From an uncultured Oscillospiraceae bacterium (lineage in GTDB: Bacteria > Bacillota > Clostridia > Oscillospirales > Oscillospiraceae), in assembly GCA_902497145.1 (NCBI GenBank), contig CABVDR010000076.1, positions 1 to 11,146 on the forward strand: a DNA stretch of 11,146 nt, read 5' to 3'. The notes below the pieces were generated by a model. It saw only the letters and a program-made list of their open reading frames with translations. It made no database searches and was not told the origin of the DNA. Numbering within the stretch: the stretch's first letter is position 1; each line of letters begins with the position of its first letter. Below are positions 5,165 through 11,146 of the stretch, one piece after another. A program made the position numbers and the translations under genes.

Positions 5165-6550
5165 TTAGCCCTTGCTCTTGATGTACTCGTCAATGGACTT
5201 GGCCGCGTGCTTGCCAGCACCCATGGCCAGGATGACGGTGGCCGCACCCGTAGCGGCGTCGCCGCCGGCGTACACGCCCTCCAGGCTGGTCTTGCCGCTC
5301 TCGTCGGCAGCCACACAGCCCTTCTTGGTCTTTTCCAGACCCTCGGTGCCCTTGGTGCTCATGGGGTTGGGGCTGGTGCCCAGAGCCATGATAACCGCGT
5401 CGGCCTCCACCTTGAACTCGCTGCCCTCCACAGGAACAGGACGGCGGCGGCCGGAGGCGTCAGGCTCGCCCAGCTCCATACGGATGCAGGTGATGGACTG
5501 GACATGGCCCTTCTCATCGCCCTCGATGGACACGGGGTTGGTGAGCAGATCGAAGATGATGCCCTCCTCCTTGGCGTGGTGGACCTCCTCGGCACGGGCG
5601 GGGAGCTCCGCCTCGGAGCGGCGGTAGATGATGTGGACCTCGGCGCCCATGCGCTTGGCACACCGGGCGGCGTCCATAGCCACGTTGCCGCCGCCGACGA
5701 CGGCTACCTTCTTGTTGTGGAGGATGGGGGTCTCGCTGTCCTCCTTGTAGGCCTTCATCAGGTTAATGCGGGTGAGGTACTCGTTGGCGGAGTACACGCC
5801 CACCAGGCCCTCGCCGGGGATCTTCATAAACATGGGCAGACCGGCGCCGGAGGCGATGAACACCGCCTCATAGCCCCGCTCAAAAATCTCGGGGATGGTC
5901 AAGATCTTGCCAATGACCATGTTCAGTTCGATGTCCACGCCCATCTTCACCAGGTTGTCTACCTCCCGGGCCACAATGGCCTTGGGCAAACGGAACTCGG
6001 GGATGCCGTAGGTGAGCACGCCGCCGGCGGTGTGGAAGGCCTCGAACACGGTGACGGAGTAGCCCATGCGGGCCAGCTCACCGGCGCAGGTCAGGCCGGC
6101 AGGGCCGGAGCCGATAACGGCCACTTTATGGCCGTTCTTGGGGGCGGTAGCCACGTTGGCGATGCCCTGCTCGGCAGCCCAGTCGGCCACAAAGCGCTCC
6201 ACCCGGCCGATGGCCACGGGCTCGCCCTTCACGCCCCGGACGCACTTGCCCTCACACTGGTTCTCCTGGGGGCAGACGCGGCCGGAGATGGCGGGCAGGG
6301 CGTTGGCGTTGGAGAGGATCTCATAGGCCCCGGCAAAGTCCTCCTCGGCCACCTTGGCCAAAAAGTCGGGGATGGGGATGCCCACGGGGCAGCCGGAGAC
6401 ACAGGCGGGGTTTTTGCAGTGGATGCACCGCTTGGCCTCATTGACGGCCTGCTCAGGGGTGTAGCCCTGGGCCACCTCCAGGAAGTTGTGGTTGCGGACC
6501 TGGGGGTCCTGCTCGGGCATGGGGGTCTTGGTCATCTGCATATTAGCCAT
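5165..6550 (-). CDS. nfnB: NfnB, large subunit of electron-bifurcating NADH-dependent reduced ferredoxin:NADP+ oxidoreductase
   Basis: A 461-aa protein of the GltD/glutamate synthase small-subunit-like group. With NfnA it couples reduced ferredoxin and NADH oxidation to NADP+ reduction, or the reverse, in the cytoplasm. The N-terminal Fe-S region has CIHCKNPACVSGCP (42-55) and CPQENQCEGKC (93-103) for two [4Fe-4S] clusters. A GSGPAG dinucleotide motif for FAD is at 147-152, a second GGGNVAMDAA motif for NADPH at 286-295, and the C-terminal FAD motif YAGGDAATGAATVILAMGAG at 427-446. I chose ATG 6550, although the frame is open to 6631, because AGGAGG lies 8 nt before it. It overlaps the end of nfnA by 8 nt (ATGGCTAA). 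Its partner being NfnA, and no large glutamate synthase subunit nearby, argues against a plain GltD. A bidirectional hairpin terminates it. Confidence 0.92.
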   Translation of the reverse strand: MANMQMTKTPMPEQDPQVRNHNFLEVAQGYTPEQAVNEAKRCIHCKNPACVSGCPVGIPIPDFLAKVAEEDFAGAYEILSNANALPAISGRVCPQENQCEGKCVRGVKGEPVAIGRVERFVADWAAEQGIANVATAPKNGHKVAVIGSGPAGLTCAGELARMGYSVTVFEAFHTAGGVLTYGIPEFRLPKAIVAREVDNLVKMGVDIELNMVIGKILTIPEIFERGYEAVFIASGAGLPMFMKIPGEGLVGVYSANEYLTRINLMKAYKEDSETPILHNKKVAVVGGGNVAMDAARCAKRMGAEVHIIYRRSEAELPARAEEVHHAKEEGIIFDLLTNPVSIEGDEKGHVQSITCIRMELGEPDASGRRRPVPVEGSEFKVEADAVIMALGTSPNPMSTKGTEGLEKTKKGCVAADESGKTSLEGVYAGGDAATGAATVILAMGAGKHAAKSIDEYIKSKG

Positions 6551-7391
6551 TGAGAGCACCTCCTCCCAGACGGCAGAGGTGGTCTCTCTTCCGCTGAGCT
6601 TCAAAATCACGATAGGTAGCGTTGCGGGCAATTACCTCGTCAAAGTCCACCTGATGGCCGTCGAAGTCGGGGCCGTCCACGCAGGCAAACTTCACCTCGC
6701 CGCCCACGGTGAGCCGGCAGCCGCCGCACATGCCGGTGCCGTCGATCATGATGGGGTTCATGCTGACGGTGGTGGGGATGTTGTACTTCTCGGTGAGCTT
6801 GCAGGCAAACTTCATCATCATCAGCGGGCCGATGGCGAACACGTGGTCAAACTTCACGCCGCTGTTGATAAGCTCCTCCAGCTTTCCGGTAACAAAGCCG
6901 TGGTAGCCGTAGGTGCCGTCATCGGTGCAGATGTGCAGGTCGGTGCAGGCCTTGGACATCTCCTCCTCCAGGATGACGATATCCTTGGTCTTGAAGCCGC
7001 CGATCAGGTCCACCTGATTGCCGGCCTCATGCAGGGCCTTGGCCACCGGCAGCGCAATGGCACAGCCCAGGCCGCCGCCCAGGACCGCCACGCGGCCATA
7101 ACCATCCACGTGCGTGGGCTCACCCAGAGGGCCCACGAAGTCGTGGAGGCAATCGCCCTCATTGAGTTGATCCAGAGCCAACGTCGTGGCGCCTACCTTC
7201 TGGTAGATGACGGTGATGAGGTCATTCTCCGCACTGGAGATAGTCAGAGGGATACGCTCCCCCTCCCCATCCACTCGGAGGATGATGAACTGACCGGCCT
7301 TTGCCTTGGCAGCGATCAGCGGTGCGTAGACGGAGATCTGACTGATCTCCGGCGTGAGCACCTTCTTTTTGACGATCTCGTACTGTTTCAC
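6543..7391 (-). CDS. nfnA: NfnA, small subunit of NADH-dependent reduced ferredoxin:NADP+ oxidoreductase
   Basis: A 282-aa ferredoxin-NADP+ reductase-type protein, close in length to known NfnA. The FAD-binding beta-barrel spans about 1-95, with the isoalloxazine motif RIPLTIS at 46-52. The NAD(H)-binding domain follows, with VLGGGLGCAIALPVAKAL at 103-120 and the FAIGPLMMMKF loop at 185-195. Near the C-terminus DGTGMCGGCR (217-226) and FACVDGP (235-241) supply one Asp and three Cys for the [2Fe-2S] cluster, the mixed ligand set known for NfnA. The start is GTG (7389-7391), preceded by AGGAGG with 7 nt spacing. Its stop lies inside the start region of nfnB, so the two are translationally coupled. 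PyrK and SudB are close relatives; the neighbouring nfnB makes NfnA the best call. Confidence 0.92.
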   Translation of the reverse strand: MKQYEIVKKKVLTPEISQISVYAPLIAAKAKAGQFIILRVDGEGERIPLTISSAENDLITVIYQKVGATTLALDQLNEGDCLHDFVGPLGEPTHVDGYGRVAVLGGGLGCAIALPVAKALHEAGNQVDLIGGFKTKDIVILEEEMSKACTDLHICTDDGTYGYHGFVTGKLEELINSGVKFDHVFAIGPLMMMKFACKLTEKYNIPTTVSMNPIMIDGTGMCGGCRLTVGGEVKFACVDGPDFDGHQVDFDEVIARNATYRDFEAQRKRDHLCRLGGGALNG

Positions 7392-7421
7392 TGTTTTTCC
7401 TCCTCGAACCGCACTTCAGGT

Positions 7422-7438
7422 CCCGGACAGCGTCCGGG
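7422..7438 (-). other. Short GC-rich hairpin in the nfnA leader
   Basis: CCCGGAC (7422-7428) and GTCCGGG (7432-7438) form a perfect 7-bp stem with a 3-nt loop, 31 nt from the GTG start codon. There is no T run after it, so it is not a terminator. It may stabilise the 5' end of the message. Confidence 0.4.
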
Positions 7439-7460
7439 GCGCCTCCCTGCGTTTCTTATT

Positions 7461-7490
7461 TGTATACGCGGCAGGGCCGCGCAGGGACAA
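7461..7490 (-). promoter_or_regulatory. Candidate nfnAB promoter with a dyad in the spacer
   Basis: On the minus strand, TTGTCC (7485-7490) and TATACA (7461-7466) are 18 nt apart, each with four of six consensus bases. The spacer contains CGCGGC (7467-7472) and GCCGCG (7476-7481), a perfect 6-bp inverted repeat with a 3-nt centre. A promoter is expected here because the upstream gene ends at a terminator at 7501-7520. The exact hexamers are uncertain. Confidence 0.35.
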
Positions 7491-7500
7491 CAAGTTAAGA

Positions 7501-7520
7501 AAAGGGGTTTCTTCCCCTTT
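7501..7520 (-). terminator. Intrinsic terminator of the metallophosphoesterase gene
   Basis: On the minus strand, AAAGGGG (7520-7514) pairs with CCCCTTT (7507-7501) around a 6-nt loop, followed by TCTTAACTT. The TAA stop of the gene (7519-7521) overlaps the foot of the stem. Confidence 0.65.
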
Positions 7521-9459
7521 ACAGGAACCGGCGGCGGCGGTAGCCTCCGCCCCGTCTTCTGCGGCCCCGGCGAACGAAGGTGCGCACCAGCAGCACCACC
7601 AGCACCACCAGCAGGATCAAAACCAGCACCAGCCCCACGGAGAACAGGCTGGGGTTCTTCACCAGCTCGATGGGGTTCCAGCTGGTGCTGATGGTCTTGC
7701 AGCCGCCCTTCTCCACCTGGTAGGAGATGGCCTGGGAGCCAAACTCCTGCAGATAGGCCGCCAAGGCGTACCACTCTTTGATCTCGTTGCCGTTTTTGTC
7801 CACCAGGATCCGGGATGAGAAGTCGGTAATGGGCTCCCCGCTCTCGTCCTTAGGGACAATGGATAAAATCCCGAAGGATTTGCTTTTCACAGTGCCCAGC
7901 ATCTGGGCGGAGTACATCCCGGACACCACCCGATAGAGCTTGTCATTTTCCAGCTTACTGACGCTCTGGGCGGAGAAACCGGCCCCGTAGGCGGGTTCTT
8001 TCAGCTGGGCGTCGGTGACCCGGTTGAAGATGAGCCGGTGGGTGTTGAAGGAATAATCGGCGCCGGACATATAGAGCTGGGTGCCCGTCATAATGGGGGA
8101 CACCGAGGCGTCCACCTCCATCACAGCCTTCAGCTCCTTGCCGGTGAGGTAGCAGGACACCAGGGGGTAGCCGGACTTGCCGTCCTCCCCCACCCCCATG
8201 GACAGTACGTCAAAAGCCTGGGAGGTGGTAATGTTCCCCTTGTACAGGGAGGCCCGCAGCACCCCGTCGGCCACCACCGCCACCGTCTCCACATTGGGGG
8301 CGTCTTCCACCAGTGTGGTGGAGGCCCAGTGGTAAGCGTCGGCCACCAGGCGGCCCAGGTTGCTGTCCACCCGGTCCTTGTTTTCGGGCTTGGGCAGGTC
8401 ATAGGAGCTGGTAGTGAGCACCTGGTCGTAGCTCAGGTTATAAGAGGCGAGATAGCCGGAGCTGACCTGACTTTTCCATCCATCCACCAGTGCGGCAATG
8501 GTCTGGTCCTCCGCCACGGTCTCGTCAATGGGTGTCAAGTGATAATCCTTTAGGGTCTTGTCCCCGTCCTCGGTCCACTCCAGGGTGATGGAGCCCAGGT
8601 TCTCACAAAACGGTCCGGCGGAGACGATGTAGGTGTCCCCCTCCACAATGGGCTCCTCCAGGGTGGTGTGGGTGTGGCCGGAGATGATGAGGTCAATGCC
8701 GTCCACCTTTTTGGCCAGCTGCTGATCCTCCGACTTGCTCTCCTTGTCGTTGGTGCCGCTGTGGGACAGGCAGATGATAAACTGGGCGCCCTGCTCCTCC
8801 AGGGCGTCCACGCACCGCTTGGCGGCCTCTACCGGGTCCTCCAGCGTGAAGCCGGAGGTGGGGGCGCAGTCGTCGGAGTCGGTGCCCATGATGCCGAAGA
8901 TACCGTAGGTGATGCCGCCCCGCTCCAGGAGCATATAGTCCTTCACGCCGTAGGCCGACATGGCACGCTGGATGTCCAGCTGGTCGGGGTTGTCGTCAGA
9001 GGGCTTGTAGTTGGCCATGAGCAAGGCAGGCACCGGGTCCCCGCTGGTGCGGGCGGCGGTGAGCATGCGGGAAAAGCCGGTCCCCTCGTGGTCAAACTCG
9101 TGGTTTCCGGCCGTGGTAGCGTCATAACCCAAGGCTCCCATGGTGCGCAGTTCCGGGGCCTTGGAGGTATATAAAGTCTGGATGAGGGAGCCGATGGAGA
9201 AATCGCCCCCGTCCAGGGTCAGGGCGTCCGGGTGCTGGGCACGCTCCTGCTGAAGCACGGTAGCCAGCCGGGCATAGCCCCCCGACTCTCCCCCGTCGGC
9301 GGTTTTCTGGGGCAGGAAGTGGGAGTGGAGATCGTGGGTAAAGAGCACTGTGGTCTCATAGCTCTCCCCCTCCCCTGCCGCCAGAGTTCCCAGCGGCAGC
9401 ACGCTGCACAAGAGGAGCAGCACCAGAATCATGGCCGCAACAGCTCGTAATCTCTTCAC
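7519..9459 (-). CDS. Secreted 5'-nucleotidase/UshA-family metallophosphoesterase with C-terminal membrane anchor
   Basis: A 646-aa exported protein that probably dephosphorylates extracellular nucleotides or related phosphoesters. An N-terminal signal peptide is clear: basic VKRLR, a hydrophobic core (AVAAMILVLLLLCSVLPLG), then likely cleavage near residues 27-28. The calcineurin-like domain (about 35-310) has all metal motifs: DLH (43-45), GGD (84-86), GNHE (119-122 region), LSHSG (231-235) and GHTH (261-264). The C-terminal 5'-nucleotidase domain (about 330-560) has SNLGRLVADAY, but the usual NGGGIR substrate motif reads ADGVLRASLYKGNIT. One membrane helix (about 605-627) and an Arg-rich cytoplasmic tail (RRGRRRRGGGYRRRRFL) end it. 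I chose GTG 9459 because AAAGGAGG precedes it by 7 nt; the frame is open to a TTG at 9486, inside which that site lies. It is monocistronic, with its own promoter and terminator. Confidence 0.9.
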   Translation of the reverse strand: MKRLRAVAAMILVLLLLCSVLPLGTLAAGEGESYETTVLFTHDLHSHFLPQKTADGGESGGYARLATVLQQERAQHPDALTLDGGDFSIGSLIQTLYTSKAPELRTMGALGYDATTAGNHEFDHEGTGFSRMLTAARTSGDPVPALLMANYKPSDDNPDQLDIQRAMSAYGVKDYMLLERGGITYGIFGIMGTDSDDCAPTSGFTLEDPVEAAKRCVDALEEQGAQFIICLSHSGTNDKESKSEDQQLAKKVDGIDLIISGHTHTTLEEPIVEGDTYIVSAGPFCENLGSITLEWTEDGDKTLKDYHLTPIDETVAEDQTIAALVDGWKSQVSSGYLASYNLSYDQVLTTSSYDLPKPENKDRVDSNLGRLVADAYHWASTTLVEDAPNVETVAVVADGVLRASLYKGNITTSQAFDVLSMGVGEDGKSGYPLVSCYLTGKELKAVMEVDASVSPIMTGTQLYMSGADYSFNTHRLIFNRVTDAQLKEPAYGAGFSAQSVSKLENDKLYRVVSGMYSAQMLGTVKSKSFGILSIVPKDESGEPITDFSSRILVDKNGNEIKEWYALAAYLQEFGSQAISYQVEKGGCKTISTSWNPIELVKNPSLFSVGLVLVLILLVVLVVLLVRTFVRRGRRRRGGGYRRRRFL

Positions 9460-9504
9460 AGCAGCGCCTCCTTTGCTTCTTTGCAACTAGATTCATCGCT
9501 CCCT

Positions 9505-9533
9505 ATTCTGCCACAAAATCCCCAAATGCGCAA
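9505..9533 (-). promoter_or_regulatory. Promoter of the metallophosphoesterase gene
   Basis: On the minus strand, TTGCGC (9528-9533) and CAGAAT (9505-9510) are separated by 17 nt, and TGG directly before the -10 makes it an extended -10. The -35 overlaps the last two bases of the hairpin at 9532-9572. The leader to GTG 9459 is about 40 nt. Confidence 0.55.
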
Positions 9534-9572
9534 GAGCGGAATCCGGTAATTCCACCTCCGGATTCCGCTCTT
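9532..9572. terminator. 15-bp hairpin after the asparaginase gene
   Basis: AAGAGCGGAATCCGG (9532-9546) is an exact reverse complement of 9558-9572, with an 11-nt loop. It lies 21 nt past the asparaginase stop. The T-rich tail (TGTGTATTTTTT) is on the plus-strand side; on the minus strand, where the gene ends, only GCGCATTTGGGGATTTTG follows. It probably ends or protects the asparaginase message, but the U-tract is weak in that direction. Confidence 0.65.
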
Positions 9573-9593
9573 TGTGTATTTTTTAACGTATTT

Positions 9594-10589
9594 TCAGTGA
9601 ATCAGGTCAAACTGCACCGGCTGCTCAAACAGCTGCCGCACCAGACCACTCTCCCGGGTCTGCCCCAGCACCCACATGAGCTTGGCGGTGGCGGCCTCCA
9701 GGGTCATGTTGTAGGCCTCCATGAGCTGGTACTTCTCCTTCACCTGGTAGCCCACCTGATAGACCTCCATATCGCTGCCCTCGTAGGGCACCTGGGTCAT
9801 CATGACGATGGTCTTGCCCGCCTCCAGCCAGGACTCGATGGCATGGGCCAGAGGGCCGGACGCGCCGCCGGGCAGGCCGCCCACCCCGAAGCTCTGCAAA
9901 ATCACCGCCTCATACCGGTCCCGCAGGGCCTCCAGGGCGTCGGCCCCCATGCCGGGGATCAGGGTGAGCAGCAGCACCCGCTCCTCCAGCTGGTGGTAGA
10001 ATACGGGTTTGGGACGGTACTCCAGCTCCGCTAAGTAGCGGATGAGCTTTCCGTCCCGGATAACGGCCAGCTCGGGGTAATCCACGCTGGAAAAGGCGTT
10101 GTAGCTCTTGGTGCGCTCCTTCCGGGCGCGGGTACCCAAAATCACCTTGCCGTCAAAGACCAGACTCACCCCGTGGGACCCCTGCGCCGCGGCGTAGAGG
10201 AAGCTGTTGTACAGGTTGAGCCGGGCGTCGGTGTTCTCCAGACAGATGGACTTCTGGGAGCCGGTGATCACGATGGGCTTCTCCGAGTACTGAATGAGGT
10301 AGGACAGGGCGGCGGCGGTATAGGCCATGGTGTCGGTGCCGTGGGTGAGTACAAAGCCGTCGTACTGATCGTAGTGCTCCTCCACCGCCCGGGCCATCTC
10401 CAGCCAGTGGCGGGGCGCGATGTTGGTGCTGTCCAGATTCATCAGCTGAATGGCATCCACCTGGCACAGCTGTCCGATGGCGGGGACGTAGTTTAAAATT
10501 TCCTGGGAGGTAATGGCGGGGGTCAGCCCCTGCCCGCTGTCCTTGGAGGCGATGGTACCGCCGGTGGCCAGCATGAGGATCTTCTTCAT
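9594..10589 (-). CDS. ansA: L-asparaginase, cytoplasmic (type I) form
   Basis: A 331-aa enzyme that hydrolyses L-asparagine to aspartate and ammonia. The N-terminus starts directly with MKKILMLATGGTIAS and has no signal peptide, so it is the cytoplasmic type. Catalytic motifs are intact: the TGGTIAS Thr (Thr12), Asp53-Ser54 for substrate binding, HGTDTM (83-88) with the second Thr and Asp, ITGSQ (108-112) and Lys161 in RKERTKSYNAF. The C-terminal domain has the usual SFGVGGLP loop (233-240). I chose ATG 10589 as the family-typical start. An in-frame GTG at 10595, directly after the TAA of the upstream gene, is closer to the GGAGGG site and would add Met-Ser. It is coupled to the flavodoxin-ferredoxin gene just upstream. 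Confidence 0.93.
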   Translation of the reverse strand: MKKILMLATGGTIASKDSGQGLTPAITSQEILNYVPAIGQLCQVDAIQLMNLDSTNIAPRHWLEMARAVEEHYDQYDGFVLTHGTDTMAYTAAALSYLIQYSEKPIVITGSQKSICLENTDARLNLYNSFLYAAAQGSHGVSLVFDGKVILGTRARKERTKSYNAFSSVDYPELAVIRDGKLIRYLAELEYRPKPVFYHQLEERVLLLTLIPGMGADALEALRDRYEAVILQSFGVGGLPGGASGPLAHAIESWLEAGKTIVMMTQVPYEGSDMEVYQVGYQVKEKYQLMEAYNMTLEAATAKLMWVLGQTRESGLVRQLFEQPVQFDLIH

Positions 10590-10595
10590 GGACAC

Positions 10596-11146
10596 TTAAC
10601 CCTCCAGGAACGTCTCCACCTCCCGGCGGGCGGTAAAGTTGGCGGTGAGCTTGGCCGCCAGCTGGGCTGCACTAAAGCCCAAGGCGCCGGTGGGACAGGC
10701 AGATACACAGGCCATGCAGCTGATGCACTTGTCATCGTCCCACTTCAGGGTGCTCAGATCCATGGCCTGGGTAGGACAGGCCTTGGCGCAGATGGCGCAG
10801 CCCAGGCAGGTGTCCCAGTCCCGGTCCTTGGGCACGGGCACCGCTTTTTTCGGGGCCGGGTTGGGGTTGCCGGGAACGGCGGCCTCGGCCCAGCTCTCCT
10901 GAGCCAATTTGTCCTGGACGGCCTGAACGAACCGGCCCAGCACCACCTCGTCCTCCTCGTCCGGGCGGCCCATCCCCAGGGAGGGGGCGAAGATATGGGG
11001 GGTAATCACCGCAGCGGCTCCGGCGCACCGGAAGCCCTGCTCCCCCAGGATGCGCTTGACCTGGGCTAAAGTGTCATCGTAGTGGCGGTTTCCGTAGGTG
11101 GCCAGGATAACACAGGGGGTATTCTCTCCCTTGAGCCCATCCAGCA
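10596..11146 (-). CDS. Flavodoxin-ferredoxin fusion protein (EFR1-like), 5' part outside the window
   Basis: The last 182 residues are visible; the gene runs off the right edge. Codons from 11144 downward read LDGLKGENTPCVILATYGNR, the third strand and loop of a flavodoxin fold, followed by HYDDTLAQVKRILGEQGFRC and AVITPHIFAPSLGMGRPDEE. After a Pro/Lys linker the C-terminal domain carries two classic [4Fe-4S] motifs, CLGCAICAKACP and CISCMACVSACP. Such EFR1-family proteins are cytoplasmic low-potential electron carriers or oxidoreductases in anaerobes. A GTG at 11009 is in frame but lies inside the flavodoxin domain, so it is not the start. The stop TAA abuts the asparaginase start region, indicating an operon. 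The electron partner is not known; ferredoxin-linked NfnAB is nearby but in a separate unit. Confidence 0.88.
   Translation of the reverse strand, partial: LDGLKGENTPCVILATYGNRHYDDTLAQVKRILGEQGFRCAGAAAVITPHIFAPSLGMGRPDEEDEVVLGRFVQAVQDKLAQESWAEAAVPGNPNPAPKKAVPVPKDRDWDTCLGCAICAKACPTQAMDLSTLKWDDDKCISCMACVSACPTGALGFSAAQLAAKLTANFTARREVETFLEG

Noticed and set aside
5057..6553. Long plus-strand frame opposite nfnB, 498 codons
   Set aside because: It is the antisense shadow of nfnB in GC-rich DNA. Its product is rich in Gly, His, Leu and Val with no domain, and it lacks a ribosome binding site.
7392..7518. Rex-type redox operator upstream of nfnA
   Set aside because: I looked for TTGTTAA-N4-TTAACAA. 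Only scattered partial bases (CAACAAGTTAAG) are present, with no palindrome.
6486..7691. Plus-strand frame opposite nfnA and the end of the nucleotidase gene, 401 codons
   Set aside because: It runs antisense to two well-supported genes and across their intergenic region and terminator. Composition is typical of a shadow frame.
1..11146. CRISPR arrays, tRNA or rRNA genes, insertion sequences, phage genes
   Set aside because: I saw no regular repeats with spacers, no tRNA-like cloverleaf, no rRNA sequence and no transposase or integrase motif on either strand.

Overview
The window reads as chromosomal DNA of a GC-rich anaerobic Firmicute, most likely a gut Oscillospiraceae-type organism of the Flavonifractor/Lawsonibacter/Intestinimonas kind. 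That placement is an inference. It rests on the high GC content, AGGAGG-type ribosome binding sites, NfnAB, a flavodoxin-ferredoxin fusion protein and several EamA transporters. I see no rRNA, tRNA, CRISPR array, insertion sequence or phage gene. Coding density is high, and most genes are on the minus strand.

Layout, left to right. (a) 22-2337, minus: an operon of a LysR-type regulator followed by a MocR/GabR-type regulator. The MocR protein has arginine where the PLP-binding lysine should be. (b) 2338-2724: a 387-base stretch between LysR and the next gene. It holds the LysR promoter, a probable divergent promoter, two small convergent overlapping reading frames with good ribosome binding sites (26 aa on plus, 38 aa on minus), an imperfect dyad inside their overlap, and a perfect 17-bp terminator hairpin. 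(c) 2725-4036, minus: an EamA-family exporter translationally coupled to an FlK-like hotdog thioesterase with an intact Thr/Glu/His triad. (d) 4237-5118, plus: a second EamA transporter, transcribed divergently from the first and ending at a bidirectional terminator. (e) 5165-7391, minus: nfnA-nfnB, the electron-bifurcating NADH-dependent reduced ferredoxin:NADP+ oxidoreductase, with overlapping genes. (f) 7519-9459, minus: a secreted, probably membrane-anchored 5'-nucleotidase-family metallophosphoesterase. (g) 9594-11146, minus: a flavodoxin/2x[4Fe-4S] protein, cut by the window edge, coupled to a cytoplasmic-type L-asparaginase.

Together these are redox balancing (NfnAB, flavodoxin-ferredoxin protein), nitrogen and nucleotide salvage (asparaginase, nucleotidase), small-molecule export and acyl-CoA clean-up (EamA plus FlK-like thioesterase) and local regulation (LysR, MocR). 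Most of it is ordinary anaerobe housekeeping. The stretch that known genes do not explain is 2420-2725, and it is the best candidate for something undescribed.
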